The notes below the pieces were generated by a model. It saw nothing but the letters and a program-made list of their open reading frames with translations, did not search any database and was not told where the DNA came from. The position numbers were made by a program, and so were the translations under genes. A stretch of DNA of 34,058 nt from Rhodocyclaceae bacterium (GTDB lineage: Bacteria > Pseudomonadota > Gammaproteobacteria > Burkholderiales > Rhodocyclaceae), in contig JAGRFZ010000090.1 in NCBI GenBank assembly GCA_020445785.1, positions 27,383 to 61,440 of the forward strand, in the 5' to 3' direction. Below, in pieces: positions 15,864-25,653 of this stretch. Positions within the stretch are counted from its first letter, which is position 1. The number at the start of each line of letters is the position of its first letter.

Positions 15864-18800
15864 TTACTGCACGCGCATCAGGCCCCACAGGCCGTTGGTC
15901 CGGCCGAAGGAACCGCGATCCACGAACAGGTAGTCACCGGCGATCGCACCCTGGCCGCCTGCCTTGGGCAGGAACAGCTCGAAGTGCGCCATCGGCTGCA
16001 CACTCTCCTGCGCCCCGAGGTACAGGAAGGTGAGCGGGTTCGCGCCGATCGCACGGGACGCCACGGTGTTCATCTCGCACGCGCCCGGCAGGCCGTTGCG
16101 GGATTCACCCGGGCAGAAGTACGGATCCCGCGCCCACACGTGGCCGTGCAGGTTGAAGATCGTGCCGCGGCCGGCGCCCGAGGGCTCCAGCACACGCATG
16201 CGCACTTCCTGGCCAGCATTGGCGACGAAGACCGGGGTGGCCGGTTCGCCGACGTTGCTGGTCGCCGTGGTGGCGGTACCACCGTTGTCGCAGCACTGGT
16301 TGCTGAACAGCTGATGGGCGTTGACCACACCACCGAAGCCCTGCTTGCCGAACGGCGACTGCGCGGGCAGGCCGAAGCGGAACCAGGCAGGCTCGGTACC
16401 GTAGTTGATCGCCATCTGGCCGGCGTCGTGGCTGTCCTCGGGGATCGTCTGACCCTCGGCGGACAGGTTCGGCACGGCCGCACCGTCGGCAAAGCGCAGG
16501 TTCAACGCCTTCTGGTGCATCGGAACGAAGTCGCGGAACGAGCTCTCACCATGGGTGATGGTGGCCTGGGCACGGGTACCGATCGTCGCCGGCGTCACCT
16601 GACCGGTGGTATCGATCTGGTGATCGATCGCGCGGTCGAGGTTGGCGATGAAGCGATCGTCCGGCCAGGTCGCGCCTTCCGGCTCGATCACCATGCCGCC
16701 GACCATGCCCTTCTGGGTCTGCTTGATCTTGTCTGCAGGCGTCAGATTGGAGCCACCGAACTCGACCGGGGTCGCCACCACGTCCACCATGTCGGTGGTC
16801 TCGGCGGTCGGCACTGCGACGACTTGTCCATCACCGTCGTCGGTCATGCCGTCATCCGGCCCTTCGAGCTCGTACTCGTACTCCTCCTGGTCGATCATCG
16901 CTTCGCGAGTCGCCTCGTCGACGTCGCCGAGCTTGTAATCGTCATCAAGGAACTCGGTGGAATCCAGGTTCTTGATTTCGGTTTCAGCCACGACGTCGTC
17001 GTCGATGCGCCCATCGGTCAGCACCTTGCCTTCCGCAGCCTCCAGCTCCTGGGCGACCGCAGCCGACAGCGGCTGGCGATTGCCACCCGGCTCGAGGTGA
17101 CCGGCGTACCACTGGTAGGTCGCCACATCACCGCGCCCGACCGTCTGCACGCGGTTCTGGCCAACGTTGACGCCGTCGGAACGGGTCACGTCGTACTCCA
17201 CCAATTGCGGGTGGAGGCCCAGCTCCGTGGAAGGACGGATCAGGTTGTTTTCGAACCAGGTGAGCGCACCACCAAAACGGCCACGATCACGACGGACCAC
17301 CTGCAGCAGCGTGTTGTAGCCTGCCAGGTCCGGCATCTCGTCATGCAGCTCGTTGCGCAGCGTGACGTACAGGCAATCGCCGGCGTTGGCCCGCAGCACC
17401 AGGGGCTCGACCGGTGCGTTGCGCCGGAGCAGGCCACGATCGTTCAAGTCGCGAGTCCGCACGAACATGATCCCGGTGGGGTCATGCAGCGGGCCCTTGT
17501 TGCCGGCGATCTGGAGGGTCTCTCCATTGTCCAGCGCGACCGTCAGGTTGCGGATCGTGGTGCGGCGCGGGTTGTAGACCAGGGTGCCGCCCTCCGGATC
17601 CAACTTGCCGCCGACGTTGTCGATCGGATTGTTGTTTTCCGGAATGGTGACGCCGAGGCGGTTGCGCAGCACGTTGTTGGCGAGCACGGCGGTAACGTCG
17701 AAACGACGGATCGGCGCAGTCTTCGGGCAGACGCCGTCGAACTGGTCGCGGTTGCCGACGACCACGGGCTTCGGATTGCTGGGCAGGGCCGGCAGGTCGT
17801 CGCGCAACATCGTGTAGTTGCGCATCAGACCCCACATGCCGCTCCACCAGCCGTCCTGGCTCGCGTCGACGCTCCACAGGTAGTCGGCCATCTCGCTGTC
17901 TTGCTGGAAGTCGGCGACGACCGGCGTGGACAGCGTGAATTGCTCCGAGATACCCGCACTCTGGCCGTTCTTCCAACCGGAGTTCGGCTGCTTGCCGTGC
18001 CCCGAGCCGCCCTGCAGCCACTTGACGCCGTGGATGGTGACGTTGTGCTCGTGCTCGTGACCACCGGCCTGGAACTTCACCTTGACCAGGTCGCCCGAGT
18101 AGGTCCGCAGCATCGGGGTGAAGGGATCACCCGGATCGACGTCGCGGTTGAGCCCCGGATACGGCGTGTCGCCCAGCACGGTGTTCATCTGCGGGATGGC
18201 GCGGTCGGTACGCGACTGCAGCGCGAACGCCAGGTCGCCGGCCCGATCCTTGGCCTGGGTACCACGCCTGCCGTCCGGACCTTCTTCGAACGGATCGAAC
18301 ACCCGCAGACCGACCGGCTCGTTGCGGTAGTTCACCACGAGCATGCCGGTGTCGTCGGCCGTGATGGCCTCCGGGCACGGACGCGGCACACCGCCCGGGC
18401 AGAACGCCGGGTGATTGACGATGTCCGGCAGCCCGGCTTCCTGACGGAAGGACGGGTTGATCGAGTCGCGGAAGGTGTTGGCCGTCACCGGGAAGGCGGT
18501 GTTGATGCCCTCGGCGTCATGCACCGGGTGGCCCACGCCGTCGGCGCCTGCCGTGGTATGCGGACGGCCATCCGGGCCCGCGCCGACATACACGCCCTTC
18601 TGGTAGGCGCTCTGGAAGTCCGAGTACTCGAAGTAGAACTCGCGGAACGCATCGAGCTCGTTGGCACCGACGTTCTGGGTATAACCACCCACCTCGCCCG
18701 GGAGAATCGACGCTTGCCAGCTCGTCGGTCCGCCGTCGGCGCGGGTGTACATGGTGTCGCCCGTCTCGTTGTGCACCCACTTCGATCCGGCCGGCTCGGT

Positions 18801-21800
18801 CAGCACGGTGGCGTACAGACCGATCTGCTGGTGGGTCGAAGGACCGTAGTGGTCGTGGGTGAAGATGATGCCCAGGCCCCGATCCACGCCGTCGGTGTTG
18901 ACCACCGGGTCGGCGAACCAGCGCTGCAGCGTCACGCGGGCGCCCAGCCACTCGTTGCGCACACCGGCACCCAGGAACGGATGCGGCTTCGGCTCGAGGT
19001 GCGGTCCGATCGGCTCCAGTCCGGCGGCTTCACGCTCCTCGTTGAAGTGGTTGATGGCTTCGATGCGCTCGCGCACGGCGCCCGGAGAGAGCGTGCCGTC
19101 CTCGTAGTTCCAGCCGTTGGCAGCGCCGTCGGCCGTCGTCAGGTCCCACTTCGGCAGGTGGATGTGCTGACCGATGATGTCGGTCGGCGTGCGCACCTGG
19201 AAGTCGTCCACCTCGAACTCCGCCGGCACGAAGTTGCTGTGCGCGAACATCGTGCAGTCGAAGGTGTTCATCCGGATGACGAAGGGCTCGGGCGCCTTCT
19301 CCTTGTTGATGAACGGGTTGACGTCCTCCCACAGCGAGATGATGCGCTGCTGCGGATAGTGGTAGCCGACCTTGTTGAAGACCGCATCGATCTGCACGTT
19401 GCCGGCCTTGTACACCCGCGGCGAATCGGCGTTGAACGGCGACGCGCCCTGGGTGGAGAGGCCGACCGCACCGAAGAAGTTGCCGACCACACCGGCGTTC
19501 AGCCGCTGGCCACCGTCATCGACGCAGGGGTCCGCGTAGGGCGCACCGGCGACCGGCGGCAGACCGTTGACGATGAAATCCGCAGCGCTGACCGCACCGT
19601 TGCCATCCACCTTGAAGGACGGGTGAGCGCGCTGCGCCATGAAGCGCATGGCGAGTTGCTCGAGATCCGTACCTTCCTCGGGGAAGTACACCGGCTTGGC
19701 CTTGGTCACGATCTTCGACAGGTCGAGACGGCTCTGGGTCGCCACCGCCTCACCACCGTCGGCGAAGCCCTGGGTCGAGAAGCGCGGCAGACCGCCATCG
19801 AAACCCGCGGCAGAGCCGGTGGCATCGACCTTGGCCCACAGCGGATCACCCGTGCCCTTGAGCTGGGCCATCAGGTCCTTGGTGGCCATGTCGAGCGGCG
19901 GCGTCGGCGGACGCTGACCGACCACGTCCTCGATACCGGCCACCCAGAACGGATAGCCCGGGTTCACGTCGCGGTCGATGACCTTGGCGTTGGAACCCAC
20001 GGTGAGGCCATTGTCGGCGACCTTCGGCACCACGGTCACTTCGCCCGGCATCGGCGCCATGGCCTTGCCCGGCAGCGGCACCACACCCGGGATCGGCGTA
20101 CCGGCGACAACCTCGCCGTCGGGATACGCACGGGCGCCGGCGGCCGGCTTGCCGCTTTGCAGCGCGAACGGCGAGCCGTGGAAGCTCTCACCCGATGCCG
20201 CCAGGCGAGTACCTTCCTCGAACACGTCGTGGATCCGCCACATGTACCACATGCCCTGCGCGAAGTGCGGGTAGAAGTGGCAGTGGAAGATCGCGTCACC
20301 CGCGCTCTTGTTGCGGTTGCCCGAACCCCCGAAGGCGATCTCGTAGGTGTAGCCCGAACCCGGCCCGATGCCCTGGGCATCCAGGTAGTTGGCGTTGTCG
20401 TCGTTCGGGTTGAACAGCCACTGGTGGTTGTGCAGGTGGAAGACGTGCTGTTCCTTGCCCACGTGGATGTTGCGGAACTTGACACGATCGCCCACGTAGC
20501 TGCGGTGCACGTTGGAGGGGTCGGCCGGGTACAGGGCCTCGTTGGCCTTGGGTCCGACGTCCTCGCAACCGACCAGCGCCGGGGTACAGCCTTCCAGGCC
20601 GAAGTTGGCGGGCACATCCACCAGCATCGCCGGGTCGCCGACCGTGAAGGAGGTCAGGAAGAACTCCTCGTAGGCGCAGCCCAGGCAGTCGTGCATCGGT
20701 CCGACACCAAGACGGTTGGCGATGATCTCGGTGCCGATGCCGCCGGAGCCGTAGTTGATCATGAAGCTGTCGCGCACGCCGTGGAGGGTGTGACCCAGCA
20801 CCGGATCCAGGTACCACTCCGGGAAGGCCTGGGAGGCGGCGTTCTCGTCGTGGAAGACCGAGGCGAAGTCGCGGAACGGCTGCAGCCGGTTCGGATAGGT
20901 CGGGTTGCGCTTGCCGACGCTCTCGAGCGGATAGGTCGAGGCCGGGAAGGTACCGTCACCGGAGATCCTGCCGGTGGGGCCGTAGGCGATGACCGCGTCG
21001 ATCTCGGTATGCACGATGCGGTCGCCCTGCATCATGTTGAGGATGGGCCGACCGGCCTTGCCCTCGGAGATCCACGGCTCCTCGTTCGGATAGACCGCCT
21101 CGTAGTTGATGATCGGCTGGCCGTCCGGCGTGCGACGCGGATTGCCGTTGCGGTCAAGCCTTGTTACGAGGCGCATCTCCTCTTCGTTGATGGCGCTGCG
21201 GTATACTGCAGAGCCGGTTGGTTCGACAATCACCTCACCAAAGAGTCCGTTCGTGGTGTTGCCAGCCGTAGCATCGGCGCCGAACTGTGCGCCGTAGCTG
21301 GCAACCTCGAATGCGCCCTCTTTCTCCGCCAAGAGTGTGTAGGTGCGAGTGGAACCGACCGGCACCAGGCTTCCGACCGCGCCCGGATTCTTGCCGACCA
21401 TGCTGCTGTCGTCGTCGATGCTCTCGACGAGTTGCAGTCCGGAGGAATGGAATCCGACGTGGCGGTCCGCCACCTGATCGTCGATCTGCAGATTGAACGG
21501 CGGTGTGCCCGGAATCGGCGCATTGTTCGGGTTGGCCGCCGGCGCCAACAGGTTGGTCAGCTCCACCTGCAGGCAGGTACCGGCCGGCACCCTCAGCACC
21601 AGCGGACGCGGACGCTTGTCGTCGCGCAACTTGACCTGACCGGGCTGCGGGTTCGAGCCGGCCGCGGTCAGCGGCACGTTGTTGCTGTCGACCACATCCT
21701 CTTTGAGCGCATACATCATCCAGTTGATGTTCTGCGCGCCGAGGCGGTTGAACATCACCGGCTGATCGATGGCCACGACTTCAGCACGGAACGTCTTGCT

Positions 21801-21944
21801 GCACGCGACCTGCGCCTGTGCCGGGGTCGCCCAGATCGCCAGACCGGCCAGGCTGGACACCGCCAGCATCTGCCCGAGTCGGGTCGATCCGCGCGACCGA
21901 TGCCGCCGCTGCGGCCTCGGCACTGAATCGCTTCTCTTTGACAT
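15864..21944 (-). CDS. Giant secreted multicopper oxidase, MofA/McoA/MnxG/OmpB type (putative Mn(II) or metal oxidase)
   Basis: A 2026-residue protein with a Sec leader (cut near Ala44, PAQA/QVACSK) and a strong GGAGG ribosome site before ATG 21944. Copper motifs are spread along the chain: HLHNHQW (His503-505-507), the type 1 plus trinuclear motif HCHx3Hx3GM (554-565), QHIHLPKW (His927, His929), HDHYGPSTHQQIGL (1030-1043), a His cluster with HEHEH and IHGVKW (1296-1305) and NLHGHVW (His1933, His1935). It ends in DRGSFGRTNGLWGLMRVQ. Ordinary multicopper oxidases are about 500 residues. Proteins this long with dispersed sites are known as Mn(II) oxidases (Leptothrix MofA, Pseudomonas MnxG/McoA) or as Geobacter OmpB. 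Which metal it acts on is inference. It heads the copper run and faces gspG. Confidence 0.9.
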   Translation of the reverse strand: MSKRSDSVPRPQRRHRSRGSTRLGQMLAVSSLAGLAIWATPAQAQVACSKTFRAEVVAIDQPVMFNRLGAQNINWMMYALKEDVVDSNNVPLTAAGSNPQPGQVKLRDDKRPRPLVLRVPAGTCLQVELTNLLAPAANPNNAPIPGTPPFNLQIDDQVADRHVGFHSSGLQLVESIDDDSSMVGKNPGAVGSLVPVGSTRTYTLLAEKEGAFEVASYGAQFGADATAGNTTNGLFGEVIVEPTGSAVYRSAINEEEMRLVTRLDRNGNPRRTPDGQPIINYEAVYPNEEPWISEGKAGRPILNMMQGDRIVHTEIDAVIAYGPTGRISGDGTFPASTYPLESVGKRNPTYPNRLQPFRDFASVFHDENAASQAFPEWYLDPVLGHTLHGVRDSFMINYGSGGIGTEIIANRLGVGPMHDCLGCAYEEFFLTSFTVGDPAMLVDVPANFGLEGCTPALVGCEDVGPKANEALYPADPSNVHRSYVGDRVKFRNIHVGKEQHVFHLHNHQWLFNPNDDNANYLDAQGIGPGSGYTYEIAFGGSGNRNKSAGDAIFHCHFYPHFAQGMWYMWRIHDVFEEGTRLAASGESFHGSPFALQSGKPAAGARAYPDGEVVAGTPIPGVVPLPGKAMAPMPGEVTVVPKVADNGLTVGSNAKVIDRDVNPGYPFWVAGIEDVVGQRPPTPPLDMATKDLMAQLKGTGDPLWAKVDATGSAAGFDGGLPRFSTQGFADGGEAVATQSRLDLSKIVTKAKPVYFPEEGTDLEQLAMRFMAQRAHPSFKVDGNGAVSAADFIVNGLPPVAGAPYADPCVDDGGQRLNAGVVGNFFGAVGLSTQGASPFNADSPRVYKAGNVQIDAVFNKVGYHYPQQRIISLWEDVNPFINKEKAPEPFVIRMNTFDCTMFAHSNFVPAEFEVDDFQVRTPTDIIGQHIHLPKWDLTTADGAANGWNYEDGTLSPGAVRERIEAINHFNEEREAAGLEPIGPHLEPKPHPFLGAGVRNEWLGARVTLQRWFADPVVNTDGVDRGLGIIFTHDHYGPSTHQQIGLYATVLTEPAGSKWVHNETGDTMYTRADGGPTSWQASILPGEVGGYTQNVGANELDAFREFYFEYSDFQSAYQKGVYVGAGPDGRPHTTAGADGVGHPVHDAEGINTAFPVTANTFRDSINPSFRQEAGLPDIVNHPAFCPGGVPRPCPEAITADDTGMLVVNYRNEPVGLRVFDPFEEGPDGRRGTQAKDRAGDLAFALQSRTDRAIPQMNTVLGDTPYPGLNRDVDPGDPFTPMLRTYSGDLVKVKFQAGGHEHEHNVTIHGVKWLQGGSGHGKQPNSGWKNGQSAGISEQFTLSTPVVADFQQDSEMADYLWSVDASQDGWWSGMWGLMRNYTMLRDDLPALPSNPKPVVVGNRDQFDGVCPKTAPIRRFDVTAVLANNVLRNRLGVTIPENNNPIDNVGGKLDPEGGTLVYNPRRTTIRNLTVALDNGETLQIAGNKGPLHDPTGIMFVRTRDLNDRGLLRRNAPVEPLVLRANAGDCLYVTLRNELHDEMPDLAGYNTLLQVVRRDRGRFGGALTWFENNLIRPSTELGLHPQLVEYDVTRSDGVNVGQNRVQTVGRGDVATYQWYAGHLEPGGNRQPLSAAVAQELEAAEGKVLTDGRIDDDVVAETEIKNLDSTEFLDDDYKLGDVDEATREAMIDQEEYEYELEGPDDGMTDDGDGQVVAVPTAETTDMVDVVATPVEFGGSNLTPADKIKQTQKGMVGGMVIEPEGATWPDDRFIANLDRAIDHQIDTTGQVTPATIGTRAQATITHGESSFRDFVPMHQKALNLRFADGAAVPNLSAEGQTIPEDSHDAGQMAINYGTEPAWFRFGLPAQSPFGKQGFGGVVNAHQLFSNQCCDNGGTATTATSNVGEPATPVFVANAGQEVRMRVLEPSGAGRGTIFNLHGHVWARDPYFCPGESRNGLPGACEMNTVASRAIGANPLTFLYLGAQESVQPMAHFELFLPKAGGQGAIAGDYLFVDRGSFGRTNGLWGLMRVQ

Positions 21945-22040
21945 TGTTACCTCCTGGAAGGAACCGTTTCACGGACCGTGGCGGAGACCGCCTCCCCACG
22001 TGACCGAAGTCACAGGCGGACGCCACGGCATGCGCTCACT

Positions 22041-22054
22041 GCAGCATCCATGCC
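22041..22054 (-). promoter_or_regulatory. Candidate sigma-54 promoter facing the giant oxidase
   Basis: Read on the - strand, TGGCATGGATGCTGC has the required GG and GC with ten bases between them and two mismatches to TGGCAC-N5-TTGC. Transcription would start near 22030, about 85 bases before the oxidase ATG. The match is weaker than the one facing gspG. Confidence 0.4.
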
Positions 22055-22119
22055 ACAAGCCAGAGGCCCGAAAACACGCCGCATACCGAGGCAAATCCCG
22101 GATCGAGGCCCACGCAAGG

Positions 22120-22146
22120 GTGGGGAACCGTGGGGAATCTCCCCAC
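22120..22146. promoter_or_regulatory. GTGGGGAA direct repeat and 17-bp perfect dyad
   Basis: GTGGGGAA occurs at 22120-22127 and again at 22130-22137. The second copy forms a perfect dyad GTGGGGA-ATC-TCCCCAC at 22130-22146. It lies about 85 bases upstream of the oxidase sigma-54 candidate and 380 upstream of the gspG promoter, a usual distance range for an enhancer-binding activator. Confidence 0.5.
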
Positions 22147-22183
22147 ATCCGCCCCCACACCCCAGGATTGGGTTTTCGCCCTC

Positions 22184-22197
22184 CCCCAGTGTTGGGG
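22184..22197. promoter_or_regulatory. CCCCA-N4-TGGGG dyad
   Basis: CCCCA at 22184-22188 and TGGGG at 22193-22197 flank GTGT. The half-site shares its CCCCA/TGGGG core with the dyad at 22130-22146, so the two may be binding sites for one regulator. Confidence 0.4.
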
Positions 22198-22213
22198 ATG
22201 ACGCCAAGAGCCG

Positions 22214-22232
22214 CGTAGGATCTTTTCCTACG
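22214..22232. promoter_or_regulatory. CGTAGGA-N5-TCCTACG perfect dyad
   Basis: Two seven-base arms pair perfectly around TCTTT. No T-run follows on either strand, so an operator is likelier than a terminator. The sequence differs from the GGGG-type dyads nearby and could serve a second regulator, for example a metal-responsive one. Confidence 0.45.
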
Positions 22233-22518
22233 TGTTTCGAATATGTGTTCAGGGTAGGCAGCGCATCGGCCGGAATGCCGCGGCGCGGCGGGGCATCGGC
22301 GGCCGGCGGACGAAGCTCGTCCGGCGCGGATCGAGAGAAAAGCAGGGTCGCCCGGGCAAGTACCGGCGCATCATGGCCCCCTGGTCGATGCGTCAGCCCG
22401 GACGACCCCAGAGCCGACGATGCACATACGATGCCAGCTCTGGCCGGGGGCGGCTTCGAGGCGTGCAGCGGATCCGAACGGCAGCGTCGGCGGCCACGAG
22501 CGGCGGCCCGTCGACGGC

Positions 22519-22533
22519 GGGCACCGACCTTGC
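22519..22533 (+). promoter_or_regulatory. Near-consensus sigma-54 promoter for gspG
   Basis: GGGCAC-CGACC-TTGC matches the -24/-12 consensus TGGCAC-N5-TTGC at every position but the first, with GG at 22520-22521 and GC at 22532-22533. It is followed by TTTT. Transcription would start near 22545, about 26 bases before the gspG ATG. A sigma-54 activator gene lies 1.6 kb downstream. Confidence 0.75.
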
Positions 22534-22570
22534 TTTTCCCTGGTGTCGTCGCAACCCGAGGCACATCCCC

Positions 22571-23005
22571 ATGAATTCCCACCGAACCCTTCCGCACCGC
22601 CATTCGAGCGGCTTCACCCTGCTCGAACTGTTGGTGGTGATGGTCATTCTCGGCATGCTCGCCGGCTACGTCGCACCCAAGTACTTCGCCCAGATCGGCA
22701 AGTCCGAAACCAACACCGCCCGCGCCCAGATCGAAGCGTTGGAAAAGGCGCTCGACATGTACCGCATCGACACCGGCCGTTACCCCAGCAGCGAAGAGGG
22801 CCTGCTGGCACTGATGCATGCCCCGGCCGACGAGAACCGTTGGAGCGGCCCCTACCTGAAGAAGGATCTTCCCCGCGATCCCTGGGGCCGGCCCTACATC
22901 TACCGGCAGCCGGGCGCCAAGGGCGAGTACGACCTCTACAGCCTGGGCAAGGACGGCCGGCCCGGCGGCAATGCCGAGTCGGCCGACGTGCGCGGCGGCG
23001 GCTGA
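22571..23005 (+). CDS. gspG: Major pseudopilin GspG
   Basis: A 144-residue major pseudopilin of a type II secretion system. The prepilin peptidase site is Gly14/Phe15 (SSGFTLLELLVVMVILGML) with the conserved Glu at +5. The globular part has the GspG core (DMYRIDTGRYPSSEEGLLALM; LPRDPWGRPYIYRQPG) and the C-terminal calcium-site loop YSLGKDGRPGGNAESADV. The ATG at 22571 has GAGG upstream and follows the sigma-54 promoter closely. gspF starts three bases after its stop. It is the only gspG-like gene here with all classical features and probably builds the pseudopilus. Confidence 0.95.
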   Translation: MNSHRTLPHRHSSGFTLLELLVVMVILGMLAGYVAPKYFAQIGKSETNTARAQIEALEKALDMYRIDTGRYPSSEEGLLALMHAPADENRWSGPYLKKDLPRDPWGRPYIYRQPGAKGEYDLYSLGKDGRPGGNAESADVRGGG

Positions 23006-23008
23006 GCG

Positions 23009-24193
23009 ATGCGGTTCCACGTGCGTGCGCTCGACGCCCGGGCGCGCATCGTCTCGCTGCCGGTCGAGGCCGCCAACCGTGCGGAAGCGCTGCAGGCGGC
23101 CGCCGACCAGGGGCTGCACGGCCTGTCGGCACGGCCGGCGGTGCGCCTGGCGAGGGGATCCGGCAACGGCCACCTGCCGATCACCCTGTTCAGCCAGGAA
23201 CTCGCGACCCTGCTGTCGGCCGGCCTACCGCTGGTGGAGGCTGTCGAGGGGCTGGCCGACAAGGAAGACAGCCCGGCGGCGCGCAAGGTCTACGAACAAC
23301 TCACCCGCAGCCTGTTCGAGGGCAAGTCCTACTCCCAGGCGGTCGAGCAGCACCCCGCGGTATTCCCCGAACTCTACGTCGCGCTGATGCGCTCGGCCGA
23401 ACGCACCGGCGATCTTCCGCGCGCCTTGCGGCGGTTCGTCGCCTATCGGGAGCAGACCGACCAAGTGCGCAAGAAGCTGGTGTCGGCATCGATCTACCCG
23501 GCCGTGCTGCTGCTGGTCGGCACCGCGGTGCTGCTGTTCCTGGTGGGCTATGTCGTGCCGCGCTTCAGCCAGGTGTACGAGGACATGCGCGGCAATCTGC
23601 CCCTGCTCTCGCAGCTCCTGCTCTCCTGGGGCAAGTTCATGAATGCCCACCAGCCGGGGCTGCTGGCCGGCCTGGCGGCGACCGTTGCCGGCCTCGCCGC
23701 CGCCTGGCGTCATCCGTCGGTGCGCACCCGCCTCGGCTTGTGGGCGGAGTCGCTGCCCGGAATCTCGCGTCGCCTGCTGGTGGTCCGCCTGGCACGCCTG
23801 TATCGGTCGCTCGGCATCCTGCTGCGCGGCGGCATTCCGGTCCTGGAGTCGATTCGCATGGCCCGTGGTCTGGTGCCGGGTGCGCTGCGCGATCGGCTCG
23901 ATGCGGCGTCGGAGGACATCCGCCGGGGCATCGCGATGTCCCAGGCGCTGGAGACCCACGGCCTGACCACGCCGATCGCGCTGCGCATGCTGCGCGCCGG
24001 CGAGAAGTCCGGAAACCTCGGCGAAATGATGGAGCGGAGCGCCGACTTCCACGACGAAGAGATCACGCGCTGGATCGACTGGTTCGTCAAGCTGATCGAG
24101 CCGGCCATGATGACCGTGATCGGCGGCCTGATCGGCGTCATCGTCGTGCTGATGTACATCCCGATCTTCGAGCTGGCCGGCAGCATCCAGTAG
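23009..24193 (+). CDS. gspF: Inner-membrane platform protein GspF
   Basis: A 394-residue T2SS/pilus platform protein. It shows the two repeated cytoplasmic GspF domains (FSQELATLLSAGLPLVEAVEGL and LARLYRSLGILLRGGIPVLES) and about three membrane helices (near residues 165-187, 214-232 and 363-385). It ends in the family's usual VIVVLMYIPIFELAGSIQ. It starts three bases after gspG and shares its promoter. It sits at the inner membrane and couples the GspE ATPase to pseudopilus assembly; gspE itself lies at the far end of the locus on the other strand. Confidence 0.95.
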   Translation: MRFHVRALDARARIVSLPVEAANRAEALQAAADQGLHGLSARPAVRLARGSGNGHLPITLFSQELATLLSAGLPLVEAVEGLADKEDSPAARKVYEQLTRSLFEGKSYSQAVEQHPAVFPELYVALMRSAERTGDLPRALRRFVAYREQTDQVRKKLVSASIYPAVLLLVGTAVLLFLVGYVVPRFSQVYEDMRGNLPLLSQLLLSWGKFMNAHQPGLLAGLAATVAGLAAAWRHPSVRTRLGLWAESLPGISRRLLVVRLARLYRSLGILLRGGIPVLESIRMARGLVPGALRDRLDAASEDIRRGIAMSQALETHGLTTPIALRMLRAGEKSGNLGEMMERSADFHDEEITRWIDWFVKLIEPAMMTVIGGLIGVIVVLMYIPIFELAGSIQ

Positions 24194-24213
24194 GCCGGGG
24201 CCTGCCACCCGGC

Positions 24214-25645
<1,432 letters not shown>

Positions 25646-25653
<8 letters not shown>

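Larger units (their letters stand above)
21945..22570. promoter_or_regulatory. Divergent control region between giant oxidase and gspG
   Basis: These 626 bases hold no convincing gene. Next to the oxidase is its ribosome site (GGAGG). The middle (about 22110-22235) is rich in G and C tracts and carries several perfect dyads. The gspG end carries a near-consensus sigma-54 promoter. The part between 22240 and 22510 is GC-rich without structure that I can name. The open frames crossing the gap have no ribosome sites or recognisable products. Confidence 0.7.

Noticed and set aside
15798..21926. A 2042-codon open frame on the + strand opposite the giant oxidase
   Set aside because: It mirrors the oxidase gene and has the His/Arg/Val-rich, motif-free composition of an antisense frame in GC-rich DNA. 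The - strand frame has leader, ribosome site and copper motifs.
22110..22200. G-tract region as a functional G-quadruplex
   Set aside because: Tracts are present on + but irregularly spaced, and they are better explained as paired dyad arms; no decisive four-tract motif with short loops.
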